Shown piece by piece: positions 44,666 through 52,820 of a stretch of DNA of 64,000 nucleotides (positions within the stretch are counted from its first letter, which is position 1; the number at the start of each line of letters is the position of its first letter). Below the pieces are notes generated by a model. The model saw only the letters and a program-made list of their open reading frames with translations, ran no database searches and had not been told where the DNA came from. The position numbers and the translations under genes were made by a program. Source of the stretch: CALGLS01 sp047626155 (GTDB taxonomy: Bacteria > Bacteroidota > Bacteroidia > Chitinophagales > Saprospiraceae). The stretch is taken from contig JBLHRR010000009.1 of assembly GCA_047626155.1 (NCBI GenBank), positions 1 through 64,000 on the forward strand. The letters are read 5' to 3'.

Positions 44666-45010
44666 AACCTTGTAATTGTAGATCAACTAGCACCAAATCA
44701 GATATCTAGAGTTCAATTCATTTTTGAAGAAGAGGAATTTGTTTTTCATTATGAAGCTAAAAAACGAAAAGAGTGCGTGACGAATTCCCTGCTTTTGGCA
44801 GCTGCCAGTAGCTAACTGCTAACTGCCAAAACTTGGATTCCGGAAATATGTCACGCACTCAAACGAAAAGTGTTGGCCTTATGTCGTCTATGGTATGATG
44901 CCAGAATTAAATTCAAAGAGTATTCCAATGGACGACGAGTCTTTATGGGAAAGCAACCTAAATATAATGAGGTGCAAAAGATAAAAGAAGATTATGGATT
45001 GGAGTGGTGA
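44666..45010 (+). pseudogene. Small gene of unknown function split by a MITE
   Basis: Removing the element at 44771-44860 and one copy of the 9-bp duplication AAACGAAAA restores one open frame of 81 codons plus stop: VDQLAPNQISRVQFIFEEEE, FVFHYEAKKRK, then VLALCRLWYDARIKFKEYSN, GRRVFMGKQPKYNEVQKIKE and DYGLEW, stop at 45008-45010. As it stands, the frame meets a TAA inside the element at 44813-44815. I find no ATG for it; a stop precedes at 44663, so the 5' part may be lost as well. I do not recognise the protein. Upstream (44568-44665) I see nothing else. Confidence 0.6.
44771..44860. mobile_element. MITE (element B): 90 bp, 11-bp terminal inverted repeats, 9-bp target duplication
   Basis: The ends GAGTGCGTGAC and GTCACGCACTC are perfect inverted repeats. 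AAACGAAAA occurs directly on both sides (44762-44770 and 44861-44869). The interior (CCCTGCTTTTGGCAGCTGCC, then GCTAACTGCTAACTGCCAAA) has no coding capacity and shares the GCTAACTGC motif with element C. A half copy lies at 51980-52019. The non-autonomous structure needs a transposase from elsewhere in the genome; none is in this window. Confidence 0.85.
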
Positions 45011-45012
45011 AA

Positions 45013-45618
45013 TTACCTCAACAAGCTATACACGTACTCCCCCTTGTCAAATAAATTAGGAATAGCCTCCTTGTTCGCGCGCCCATGTTCTCGGTAAAAT
45101 AACAGATCACTTCCGAAGCCTTCCAGATACCAACCCTCTTCTCTGGAAAAGAAATCCAGTAAGTCTGTATGAAAAATATAGCGGATGTCAATCTCCTGAT
45201 TCCCTTGTAACAAGTAATTTTCAGTAAAAATGGGATGCGTGTCAAAACCAATGTCCTTTGTCCAGCCAATGTACTCGCCGATTTTGTGATAGAAGTATTT
45301 CGGCTTCAACTGGAAAAGAGGCAGATTCATTCCAGAAGCGCGAACCATGAAAATGGTAAAATGCCGTCTCGACCTGTTCTTCCCGCCGCCAGTTATAATG
45401 CTATAATCAAAAATGCAAAGCTCATGGTCTTCTTGCTGGTCAATATGGCTGAGTAGATTCCGCACCTTCCGAGAACGCCCGCGCTGAAAAACTTTGAACC
45501 CCGCCAGGCTATGAACCAACTCTTCTTCATCTGATTCGTAATAGTTCATCCCGAGCTCCATGGCGACTTCTTTCATGGTGGTACTCCGGCCTTTAAATAT
45601 TTTGGATAGGAAAGACAT
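45013..45618 (-). CDS. Protein of unknown function
   Basis: Protein of 201 residues, MSFLSKIFKGRSTTMKEVAM at the N-terminus, no signal peptide or membrane span. The middle has an alternating beta pattern (HELCIFDYSIITGGGKNRSR, RHFTIFMVRASGMNLPLFQL) and the C-terminus YLEGFGSDLLFYREHGR. This resembles conserved Bacteroidota hypotheticals of the DUF3137 style, but I cannot name a family with confidence. It ends 2 bp after the MITE-split gene on the other strand. Confidence 0.7.
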   Translation of the reverse strand: MSFLSKIFKGRSTTMKEVAMELGMNYYESDEEELVHSLAGFKVFQRGRSRKVRNLLSHIDQQEDHELCIFDYSIITGGGKNRSRRHFTIFMVRASGMNLPLFQLKPKYFYHKIGEYIGWTKDIGFDTHPIFTENYLLQGNQEIDIRYIFHTDLLDFFSREEGWYLEGFGSDLLFYREHGRANKEAIPNLFDKGEYVYSLLR

Positions 45619-45875
45619 GTTTGTTTTGATTTTTTTTGTAAGGCTAAGGTATTCTTTTGAACGGAAGTATGCAAGAGAGATTCGAGGGAGGACTAAAGAT
45701 TGTCGATTATATGTTTTTGGGCTAGCAAAATTAATCCATACTCTTGTAAGGTATCGACTTAATAAGTACTCTACTATATGGTGAGGCGATTTCCCTTTTT
45801 AGAAAATTAATTACCAGCGAACGAAAAGCGACATTTTTAAATACGCTATATTTGTCATAACTAAAATCTAGAATT

Positions 45876-47042
45876 ATGAACACCAAATTAACTAAGCTCC
45901 TTTTCGTTCTTCCATTCCTATTTCTGAGTTGCAACCAGAAAACCAATTCCGAGCTCCTCGTCAATAAAAAAATTCAAAAAACAGAAGCGCTCTGTCAAGC
46001 CGTACTCGATTCCATTTACAAAGCCAACCCCAACGCCGTCGGAATCATGGCGCATGTAGAGTCTTATAAAAGGAAACTCTCCTGGAGTGGTGCCGCCGGT
46101 ACTTCCGATAAAAAAGGAACTCCGATTCAAGCGGATCAACCCGCCCTGATTGCCAGTAATACCAAAACCTATGTATCGGCGAGTATCCTTCGGTTGGTAG
46201 AATTAAATAAATTACAAATAACGGATCCTATCGCAAAGCACCTTTCTGAAAATACAAAAGCAGTGTTAGCAAAAGACGCTTATGATTTGGAAGCGATTAC
46301 TATTGCTCATTTAATGTCTCATACCTCAGGTGTTTATGATTATGTTGATTCAGAGGAAAGGCTATTGATAAAGAGGGCGCAAGAGAATCCGAAATATCGT
46401 TGGACACGCGACGAACAAATTGCACTGGCTGTTTCTGGAGGCGAACCTCTCGGTAGTCCTGGAGATATATTTAGCTATGCCGATACCAATTTTTCCCTCC
46501 TTTCAGAAATCATTGAGCAACGCACAGGAAAGAAATTCTATACCGCTATTCGAGATTTATTGCAATACAAAAGATTCCGTTTGGATAACACTTGGTTTGA
46601 TTCGCTTGAAGATGTACCAAAAAATACTAAACCTCTCGTTCATCAATATTGGGATAAAATGGGCTTTGACAGCTATGTTCTCGACCACTCTTTCGACCTC
46701 TATGGAGGAGGAGGAATTGCTGCGACGACAAAAGACATCGCTCGATTTTCTCAATTGCTTTTCAACGGGAAATTCTTTGACAAAGCAGAAACGCTTCAAT
46801 TAATCTATACCCCAATGCCTGCCAAAGAAGATACCGGCGAAAACTATCATCTCGGATTGATGGAGTCAAAGGTAAACGGTTATACAAGTTATGGTCACGG
46901 AGGCTTTTGGGGAACCATCGTTCAATATTTCCCAGAATTGGATTTATCTATTTCGGTTTTTATCAATAATCGAGATGCGAATAAATTGCGGAAAGAGGTG
47001 CTGGAAGGTTTGCTAAGCGAATTATCTAAAACGCAGAAATGA
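45876..47042 (+). CDS. Lipoprotein serine hydrolase (beta-lactamase/D-Ala-D-Ala carboxypeptidase family)
   Basis: Protein of 388 residues. The N-terminus is a lipoprotein signal (LFVLPFLFLSCNQ, Cys about 19). Motif 1 (S-x-x-K) is ASNTKTYVSASILRL with Ser-Asn-Thr-Lys at about 93-96; the second motif is FSYADTNFSLL (Tyr, with Asp rather than Asn two residues later); the third is HGGFWGT (about 345) in place of KTG. The family includes class C beta-lactamases, DD-peptidases and esterases, and the lipobox and the H-G-G form favour a peptidase or esterase rather than a resistance enzyme. It overlaps the next (frameshifted) gene by 4 bp (ATGA). Confidence 0.9.
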   Translation: MNTKLTKLLFVLPFLFLSCNQKTNSELLVNKKIQKTEALCQAVLDSIYKANPNAVGIMAHVESYKRKLSWSGAAGTSDKKGTPIQADQPALIASNTKTYVSASILRLVELNKLQITDPIAKHLSENTKAVLAKDAYDLEAITIAHLMSHTSGVYDYVDSEERLLIKRAQENPKYRWTRDEQIALAVSGGEPLGSPGDIFSYADTNFSLLSEIIEQRTGKKFYTAIRDLLQYKRFRLDNTWFDSLEDVPKNTKPLVHQYWDKMGFDSYVLDHSFDLYGGGGIAATTKDIARFSQLLFNGKFFDKAETLQLIYTPMPAKEDTGENYHLGLMESKVNGYTSYGHGGFWGTIVQYFPELDLSISVFINNRDANKLRKEVLEGLLSELSKTQK

Positions 47043-47382
47043 GGGTCGTGAATTTCAATAACAAAACATTCGCATTGCTGGAAAATAGCGAAAAAGGAAC
47101 GGTCAATACCAATACGGTTTTGAATATAAGCAAGATGGGAATCTCGTAACAGCAGATTACTATGGAGGAACGGTTCGTTACGGAAAGATCATAGCCCGCC
47201 TCGATGGAGAAGAATTGCATATGCGTTACCACTGCCTAACCACTGAGGATGTTTTGAAATCAGGCAAAGCGATTGCTAAAGTTATTTTGAATGAAGAACA
47301 GAAAATACTATTACATTTGGATTGGGAATGGCTCGATGGAGGAGGGGAGAAGGCGACTTCTGTTTATATAGAAATGGGGTAA
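47039..47382 (+). pseudogene. Frameshifted small gene resembling the ~110-residue 'n-acetylglutamate synthase' family
   Basis: The first frame reads MRVVNFNNKTFALLENSEKG, TVNTNTV and then ends early. One base short in the TTTT run near 47115-47120 hides the second part: EYKQDGNLVTADYYGGTVRY, GKIIARLDGEELHMRYHCLT, then KAIAKVILNEEQKILLHLDW and EWLDGGGEKATSVYIEMG with stop at 47380-47382. Adding one T gives 114 residues, the normal size, with family hallmarks NNKxF, YKQxGNxxTxxYxGG and MRYH. The function behind the database name is doubtful. A single-base loss in a homopolymer can also be a sequencing error. Confidence 0.65.
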
Positions 47383-47487
47383 CTGTTCAGCAGTTGGCTT
47401 TTAGCAGCTAGCAGTTAGCTTCCCACTTTCGCGTTATAGCGAAGCTAACTGCTAACTGCAAATAGCTAGAAGCCATTATACAGAATA
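47383..47487 (-). repeat. Element C, copy 2
   Basis: Inverted copy of 43280-43378: CTGTTCAGCAGTTGGCTTTT, GCAGTTAGCTTCCCACTTTC, GCGTTATAGCGAAGCTAACT. It lies between the frameshifted gene and the 3' end of era, 15 bp from the era stop. Confidence 0.75.
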
Positions 47488-47502
47488 GGTACGAAAAGGA
47501 AC

Positions 47503-48396
47503 TTAATACCCAAAATGCTTCAAACTCTTCTCATCATCACGCCAGCCATCTTTCACTTTCACAAACAATTCTAAAAACACCTTCTTATCCAAAAAGTACT
47601 CAATGCCTTTCCGAGCTTCCGTACCCAATCGCTTAATAGCAGATCCATCCTTTCCGATAATAATGGATTTTTGCGTTTTTCTAGCAACATAAATTTCCGC
47701 ACGGATTTTCACCATTGGTTGACCACTATTCGTTTCCGTTTCCTTAAACGTATCCACAATAACTTCACAAGAGTAGGGGATCTCCTGCTTGTATAATTCC
47801 AGTATTTTCTCCCGTACGATTTCAGAAACAAAAAAGCGCTCCGACTTATCCGTCAGTTGATCCTTTGGATAATAAGCCGGCCCTTCCTTTAGCCGTCCCT
47901 GAATCAATTTCACCAATGCATCTGTATTGTTACCCTTCAGCGCAGAAATCGGAATGGTCTCTGTAAACTTCACCCGTTTATTCCAACTGGCAATCAAAGC
48001 AAGCACTTCCCCTGGTGTTTTTAATAAGTCAATTTTGTTAATCACTAAAAACAAAGGAATGTCAATTTTCTTCAACCGTTCTATGACCTGATCGTCGTCT
48101 TCGTATTTTTCCTGAGTATCCGTTACAAAAATCATGATGTCTGCATCCTCAAAAGTGGAGAAAACAGAACTGTTCATGGCCTCCTGCATTTTGTAAGCCG
48201 GCTCCGTAATGAAACCCGGAGTATCCGAAAATACAATCTGAGAATGCTCATCATTCACAATCCCGATGATCCGGTGCCGGGTCGTCTGAGGCTTGTTGGT
48301 AATGATGGACATCCGCTCGCCAATGAGGGTGTTCATCAAAGTTGATTTCCCTACGTTTGGTCGGCCAATGATATTTACGAATCCGGATTTATGCAT
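47503..48396 (-). CDS. era: GTPase Era
   Basis: Essential GTPase for 16S rRNA maturation and 30S assembly. G1 GRPNVGKSTLMN (about 12-23), G2 region NKPQTTRHRI (about 34-43), G3 FSDTPGF (about 56-62), G4 INKIDLL (about 120-126) and the C-terminal KH domain with IIIGKDGSAIKRLGTEARKG (about 248-267), followed by FLELFVKVKDGWRDD. At 297 residues it has standard length. The start is fixed by MHKSGFVNIIGRPNVGKST. The promoter is probably inside element F copy 2 (TACCTTTG, 48457-48464). Confidence 0.96.
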   Translation of the reverse strand: MHKSGFVNIIGRPNVGKSTLMNTLIGERMSIITNKPQTTRHRIIGIVNDEHSQIVFSDTPGFITEPAYKMQEAMNSSVFSTFEDADIMIFVTDTQEKYEDDDQVIERLKKIDIPLFLVINKIDLLKTPGEVLALIASWNKRVKFTETIPISALKGNNTDALVKLIQGRLKEGPAYYPKDQLTDKSERFFVSEIVREKILELYKQEIPYSCEVIVDTFKETETNSGQPMVKIRAEIYVARKTQKSIIIGKDGSAIKRLGTEARKGIEYFLDKKVFLELFVKVKDGWRDDEKSLKHFGY

Positions 48397-48436
48397 ATTT
48401 CTATTTTTCTGTAGTTTTTAATTATCTTGAGTATGA

Positions 48437-48500
48437 TGACAGATAAGGGCTTCCCGCAAAGGTAAGGTAGATGCGGAATCAAGGGAACCCTTATCTGCCC
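48437..48500 (-). repeat. Element F, copy 2, carrying a promoter motif for era
   Basis: CAGATAAGGGCTTCCC and GGGAACCCTTATCTG are inverted ends. Read on the minus strand it matches copies 1 and 3: GGGTTCCCTTGATTCCGCAT, then CTTACCTTTGCGGGAAGCCC. TACCTTTG (48457-48464, minus) is a full match to the Bacteroidota -7 element, and the era start codon is about 60 bp downstream. Confidence 0.75.
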
Positions 48501-48510
48501 TCTAGTAATT

Positions 48511-49092
48511 TTAACCCAACTGCCGGACCTGATTCTTCAAAATCCCTTCCACCAACTCGAAAAGAAGTTTAGGTTTTAAATTGTGCCATGGCAAGCCATT
48601 CAGTTCGTTTCCGAAGTTCACATAATATTGCAGTCGTACCTCTTCCATTTCATCCTTCACATGATCCAAAGTATTTACAATCGCAATCCAACCATCCTCC
48701 TCTTTTACATCATCCCACCACTCCTCATAATAACAATCATCTCCAGCATGAAAATTCAACACATTTTCCGAAAGGAGAATGAACTTCGAAATCCCTTGAT
48801 CAATCAAAGCATCAGCCACCTCTCGTTTCAAAAAGTTGATGTCATTGTGCAAACAATCATTCCATTCCCCAATCAATTCAAAAATCGCAAAATGTTTATC
48901 GTAGTCGACAAACAAGATTTTCATGTATAAGGTGCTGGAGCCAAAATCGTCCCATTGCGGATGGATGAAGTAGTTATAAATTTTCTGTGAAAAAGAAAAT
49001 TCATTATACTGCCGGCCATGAAAAGGCGAGCGTTCATCATCTGAAGCCACATATTGACTTCGCCATTTGTAAAAAGGTTCTATATCGTGCAT
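48511..49092 (-). CDS. Conserved-looking protein of unknown function
   Basis: Protein of 193 residues without a signal or membrane span. It is rich in aromatic and acidic residues (YYEEWWDDVKEEDGWIA) and opens with MHDIEPFYKWRSQYVASDDE and an FHGRQYNEFSF segment. I do not recognise a family. It lies upstream of era on the same strand with its own promoter (49117-49124). Confidence 0.8.
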   Translation of the reverse strand: MHDIEPFYKWRSQYVASDDERSPFHGRQYNEFSFSQKIYNYFIHPQWDDFGSSTLYMKILFVDYDKHFAIFELIGEWNDCLHNDINFLKREVADALIDQGISKFILLSENVLNFHAGDDCYYEEWWDDVKEEDGWIAIVNTLDHVKDEMEEVRLQYYVNFGNELNGLPWHNLKPKLLFELVEGILKNQVRQLG

Positions 49093-49116
49093 CTAGGTAT
49101 CAGCTTAATGTTCCTG

Positions 49117-49124
49117 CAAATGTA
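49117..49124 (-). promoter_or_regulatory. Bacteroidota -7 promoter element TACATTTG
   Basis: On the minus strand TACATTTG (then CAGG) lies 25 bp upstream of the start at 49092. The -33 region would fall at the edge of element A copy 2 (49130-49267). Confidence 0.55.
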
Positions 49125-49129
49125 AGGTC

Positions 49130-49267
49130 TTCTTTGACAAATGATGTGATTCCTCAAAAAGATTATTCAAAAGTGGCTCTAGTACAACTAAGTGACTGCT
49201 GAAAATATTTTGAAGGACTTATTAAAACGTAGAATCCCCTTGAATGGCGGACAGGTTTGTCAAAGAA
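49130..49267 (+). repeat. Palindromic element A, copy 2
   Basis: 138 bp bounded by TTCTTTGACAAAT and (one mismatch) GTTTGTCAAAGAA. The first part, to ATGATGTGATTCCTCAAAAA, matches copy 1 read in reverse with one change; the inner GCTGAAAATATTTTGAAGGA block also corresponds. It separates two divergent genes. Confidence 0.8.
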
Positions 49268-49377
49268 TCATATAGTAATAGTTGCTATTAATTTTCGAAA
49301 AAAAATGACTAAGTTCGTGCAGCAAATGAGATTGTTTCCTGAGCTATCTTAACAGTCTTAATGCTAAAATGTTTCCT

Positions 49378-49887
49378 ATGAGAAAAATTGTTCTAACTGG
49401 CCCGGAGTCTTCTGGCAAAACCACCCTCGCAGAAAGCCTGGCTGAGTACTACCAAACGCTGTGGGTTCCCGAATATGCCCGCTTCTATATCGAAAACCTC
49501 GGTCGACCATACACAGAACTGGACCTCCTAGAAATAGCCAAAGAACAAGTCAAGCAGGAAGACCACACGGCCGCTCAAATCAGCAATGTCCTCTTCTGTG
49601 ATACCGATTTGATCACCATTCGAATATGGCAAAAAGAAAAATTCAAAGGTAGCTTCCGTTGGATAAATCAAGAAATCGAAAATCGGCACTACGATGCTTA
49701 TTTGCTTTGCGCTCCAGACATCCCTTGGGAACCTGATCCCTTACGAGAAAATCCAGATGACCGGGAACGACTATATGCAACCTACGAACAAGAACTAGTG
49801 AGGCTAAATAAAAAGGTCCTTAAAGTATCCGGAACCATAGAAGAACGCCTCCAACAAGCGACCAGTTTTATAGACAGACCGATGTAG
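49378..49887 (+). CDS. NadR-like AAA ATPase (ribosylnicotinamide kinase type)
   Basis: Protein of 169 residues from the preferred start at 49378 (MRKIVLTGPESSGKTTLAES); an ATG three codons earlier (49369) is possible. The P-loop GPESSGKTT is followed by WVPEYARFYIENLGRPY (about 32-48), LLEIAKEQVKQE, LFCDTDLITIRIW (about 73-85) and CAPDIPWEPDPLRENPDDR (about 104-122). These are the signatures of the C-terminal kinase domain of NadR, which phosphorylates nicotinamide riboside in NAD salvage. The adenylyltransferase domain of full NadR is absent. Confidence 0.88.
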   Translation: MRKIVLTGPESSGKTTLAESLAEYYQTLWVPEYARFYIENLGRPYTELDLLEIAKEQVKQEDHTAAQISNVLFCDTDLITIRIWQKEKFKGSFRWINQEIENRHYDAYLLCAPDIPWEPDPLRENPDDRERLYATYEQELVRLNKKVLKVSGTIEERLQQATSFIDRPM

Positions 49888-49955
49888 GATTTGAAAGATC
49901 TCACAGATCTAGTAAATCTCGGGAACCATAAGCTTACATTTAAAACTCATCCATC

Positions 49956-51818
49956 ATGCAAAACAACATCCGTAAACTACTATTCTTAGCGCTACTACTA
50001 ACAACAAGCTTACAAGCGCAACAAAAAGTCCTCGTCATAGGAATAGATGGAGCCCGACCTGATGCGCTGCAATTGGCCAATACGCCAAACATCGACAACC
50101 TCATCGCCGACGGAATCTACAGCCCTCATGCCCTCAACGATGACATCACCATCAGCGGTCCCGGTTGGTCGGCTATCCTCTGCGGGGTTTGGTCGGATAA
50201 GCATTTGGTAACAGGGAATGATTTTTCCAACAATAATTACACGGAATACCCAATGATCTTTAAATACATCGAAGAAGAGAACCCAGATTTACATACGGTT
50301 TCCTTCGTTCACTGGGATCCCATTAATGATAATATCGTTCAGGATCATGCAGATTTTAAACTGAACCTGGGGACTGATCTCGAAGTAGCTACTCAAGCCG
50401 CTAGCTATATGACGAGTAATGATCCGGACATTTTCTTTCTCCATTTTGATGATGTCGATCATGCCGGGCACGGCTCTGGTTTTACACCAAACAATCCAGC
50501 TTATATCGAAGCAATTGAGGAGATTGATGTCAATATAGGAATCGTACTAGATGCGCTGATAGGAAGACCAAATTATGCGGAAGAAGATTGGCTCATTCTT
50601 CTCACGCCAGATCACGGCGGACTTGGCTTTTCTCACGGGGGTACCAGTCAAGAAGAACAGGAAGTGTTTTTTATTGCTAGTGGCGCTTCGGTCGCACCTT
50701 CTGTGGTTTTGAGGGACAGTATGTTAATTGCAGATAACCCCACAAATTGTCTTGGTGATACAGTAGAATTACAGTTCAATGGAAATGGAAACCATGTTGA
50801 AGTAAGCCCAAATCCAATCTTCGATTTCGGTGCAGATCAGGACTTTACTATTGAATGTCGTGTTCGAACAACGCTTGCCGCAGATGTTGCCATAGTTGGA
50901 AATAAAGACTGGGACTCTGGCGGAAATCCAGGTTTCATTTTTTCTTTCCGTTATGCCTCTGGGCCAGAATGGAAGGTAAATATCGGGGATGGTTCGAACA
51001 GAGCAGATATAAATACGGGCGGCTCAATAGCAGATAACAATTGGCACACGTTGACGGTCAGTTTTGACAGAGATGGGGAAATGAAAATGTATGAAGACGG
51101 CGTTTTTTTAACGTCAGCTGATATTTCTAATGTCGGTGATATTAATACGAATGAAGGATTGTTCTTCGGCGCAGACATTGATGGTGACTATGCTTACCAG
51201 GGAGCAATAGCAGAAGTTCGAGTCTGGAATACTATTGTTGGGGATCAGGAGGTTTCCGATTGGGCTTGCACTGCCGTAAATAATACGCATCCAAATTGGG
51301 ACGATCTTTTAGGCTATTGGAAAATGAATGAAGGAGCTGTGGCTACAGCTGTCCTTGATGAAATAAACAATAACAATGGCCTGATCAATGGAGCCATTTG
51401 GAATGATTACGATTCTATTGTGGTCTATGATTATACCAATACCCCAAGACTTCCAGATGTGGCGGTGACGGCTTTGACTCACCTATGCGTCCCGATTGAT
51501 GATAATTGGAATTTAGATGGAAATAGCTGGGTGGCGGAATGTATGCCGACTAGCTTGAAGCCAAATTTGCAAAATACTAAGTTTAATTTCAATCTATCTC
51601 CAAATCCTGTAAAAGAATTGTTGACTGTTAGTATCGAAAACTATTTTTCAGAAGAAATCCATCTGATTATTTATGATGTAAATGGAAAGTTAATTACGGA
51701 AGTTTTGATGGATGAGCAGGAAGAAGTATTAGATGTTTCTGAATTTGGAAATGGTCTTTACTGGCTTTCAGTTGAAGTGGATGGAGAAGCGGTATCGAAG
51801 AGATGGATTAAGTTGTAA
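49956..51818 (+). CDS. Secreted type I phosphodiesterase/alkaline-phosphatase-fold protein with LamG and T9SS domains
   Basis: Protein of 620 residues. Signal peptide about 1-21 (LLFLALLLTTSLQAQ). The catalytic domain (about 24-250) shows the metal and nucleophile motifs of the nucleotide pyrophosphatase/phosphodiesterase family: VLVIGIDGARPDAL, ITISGPGWSAILCGVWSDKH, FLHFDDVDHAGHGSG and LLTPDHGGLGFSHGG. A LamG/concanavalin-like domain follows at about 265-430 (DQDFTIECRVRTTL, NNWHTLTVSFDRDGEMKMYE, AYQGAIAEVRVWN), and a type A sorting domain at the end (LSPNPVKELLTVSIEN). It probably acts on phosphodiesters or polysaccharide-linked phosphate outside the cell. Confidence 0.9.
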   Translation: MQNNIRKLLFLALLLTTSLQAQQKVLVIGIDGARPDALQLANTPNIDNLIADGIYSPHALNDDITISGPGWSAILCGVWSDKHLVTGNDFSNNNYTEYPMIFKYIEEENPDLHTVSFVHWDPINDNIVQDHADFKLNLGTDLEVATQAASYMTSNDPDIFFLHFDDVDHAGHGSGFTPNNPAYIEAIEEIDVNIGIVLDALIGRPNYAEEDWLILLTPDHGGLGFSHGGTSQEEQEVFFIASGASVAPSVVLRDSMLIADNPTNCLGDTVELQFNGNGNHVEVSPNPIFDFGADQDFTIECRVRTTLAADVAIVGNKDWDSGGNPGFIFSFRYASGPEWKVNIGDGSNRADINTGGSIADNNWHTLTVSFDRDGEMKMYEDGVFLTSADISNVGDINTNEGLFFGADIDGDYAYQGAIAEVRVWNTIVGDQEVSDWACTAVNNTHPNWDDLLGYWKMNEGAVATAVLDEINNNNGLINGAIWNDYDSIVVYDYTNTPRLPDVAVTALTHLCVPIDDNWNLDGNSWVAECMPTSLKPNLQNTKFNFNLSPNPVKELLTVSIENYFSEEIHLIIYDVNGKLITEVLMDEQEEVLDVSEFGNGLYWLSVEVDGEAVSKRWIKL

Positions 51819-51884
51819 CAATAATTTTACATTTGCTATTGAGCGAAAAAATACGTTAGAAATGACGTTTGGGCAAGCGTATAA

Positions 51885-51917
51885 ACGTTTAGTAAACCTT
51901 CAAGGTTTACTAAACGT
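51885..51917. terminator. Perfect 33-bp hairpin
   Basis: ACGTTTAGTAAACCTT, one C, AAGGTTTACTAAACGT. It is 67 bp after the phosphodiesterase gene and of the same design as the hairpin at 22379-22411. There is no T run, so termination is uncertain. Confidence 0.55.
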
Positions 51918-51979
51918 ACCCACTAACCATCTCAGTTAGCTTCGCTCAGACGCATTAAAAGGCGCGTTCGAGGGAGGCC

Positions 51980-52019
51980 AACTGCCAACTGCCAAAAGCA
52001 GGGAATTTGTCACGCACTC
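51980..52019 (-). repeat. Element B, half copy
   Basis: On the minus strand: GAGTGCGTGACAAATTCCCT then GCTTTTGGCAG, equal to the first 31 bases of the MITE at 44771-44860 except for one base. The other terminal repeat is missing; the sequence continues leftward with GCGAAGCTAACTG, a piece of the element C type. It ends 18 bp before the PaiB-like gene. Confidence 0.75.
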
Positions 52020-52037
52020 ATATCAAAATTAACTTCC

Positions 52038-52667
52038 ATGTGGATACCAGATTACTACAAAATAGAAGACAAACAAATCATCACCGACTTCATCAAATCC
52101 GTCAGCCTCGGCACGTTAGTCAGTCAAGATATTGACTACCCCATGGCAACACACACCCCCATGGAAATTGAAGAAACGGAGAATGGAACTCAAATGCTAC
52201 GCGGTCACATTGCCAAGGTAAATCCCCATAGTCAATTGTTTAAAGGAGAATCAAAAGTATTAGCGATTTTTCATTCCCCGGCTTCGCATTATATTTCTTC
52301 TTCCTGGTATGAAAAGCCCAATGCACCCACTTGGAATTATATGAGTGTTCACGTCTACGGAAAGTTGAAAATTCTGGATGAAACAGAGACCTGGGACGCC
52401 GTTGCTCGGCTTACCGATCGACATGAGCAGATTAGTGAGCGCCCGATATCTTTAGAGACATTGCCTAAAAGTGTTCAGCGAATGCTAAAGGGCGTAACTG
52501 GTTTTGAAATAGAGATAGAAAAAGTAGAAGCGGCTTTTAAATTAAGTCAGAATCGGAATGACAAAGACTATAAGAATATTATAGCCGAATTGAAAAAGGT
52601 AGGATCAACGGGAGCGAATTTGATGGTGCGCGCCCTGGAAGAACGACTTGGGCGAGAGGGGGAATAG
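52038..52667 (+). CDS. FMN-binding negative transcriptional regulator (PaiB family)
   Basis: Protein of 209 residues with the PaiB layout: MWIPDYYKIEDKQIITDFIK, LGTLVSQDIDYPMATHTPM (about 29-47), LRGHIAKVNPHSQLF (about 60), VLAIFHSPASHYISSSWYEK, and PTWNYMSVHVYGKLKI (about 101-116). The split-barrel fold binds FMN. In Bacillus PaiB represses sporulation and protease genes; here the role is unknown, and a flavin oxidoreductase function is possible. It is transcribed alone. Confidence 0.92.
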   Translation: MWIPDYYKIEDKQIITDFIKSVSLGTLVSQDIDYPMATHTPMEIEETENGTQMLRGHIAKVNPHSQLFKGESKVLAIFHSPASHYISSSWYEKPNAPTWNYMSVHVYGKLKILDETETWDAVARLTDRHEQISERPISLETLPKSVQRMLKGVTGFEIEIEKVEAAFKLSQNRNDKDYKNIIAELKKVGSTGANLMVRALEERLGREGE

Positions 52668-52820
52668 GAAGGTCTTATTTGGTTGTCAAACGCTAATAGC
52701 CTTTATTTTAAATAGAATGGTACGGCCGGTCGAAAACCGAATAATCTTTAATAGTTTACTAGGAATTGTTATTTTTGCCTCTTAATATTACACGAAAACG
52801 AAGGACACCAAAACACTAAC

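Noticed and set aside
44648..44690. A stretch resembling a tRNA D-arm (GGGTAGCGTAGTGGTAAAAC).
   Set aside because: No matching acceptor stem, anticodon arm or TTC-containing T-arm follows.
45876..47042. Serine hydrolase as an antibiotic-resistance beta-lactamase.
   Set aside because: The third motif is HGG rather than KTG and it is a lipoprotein, which fits peptidase or esterase relatives better.
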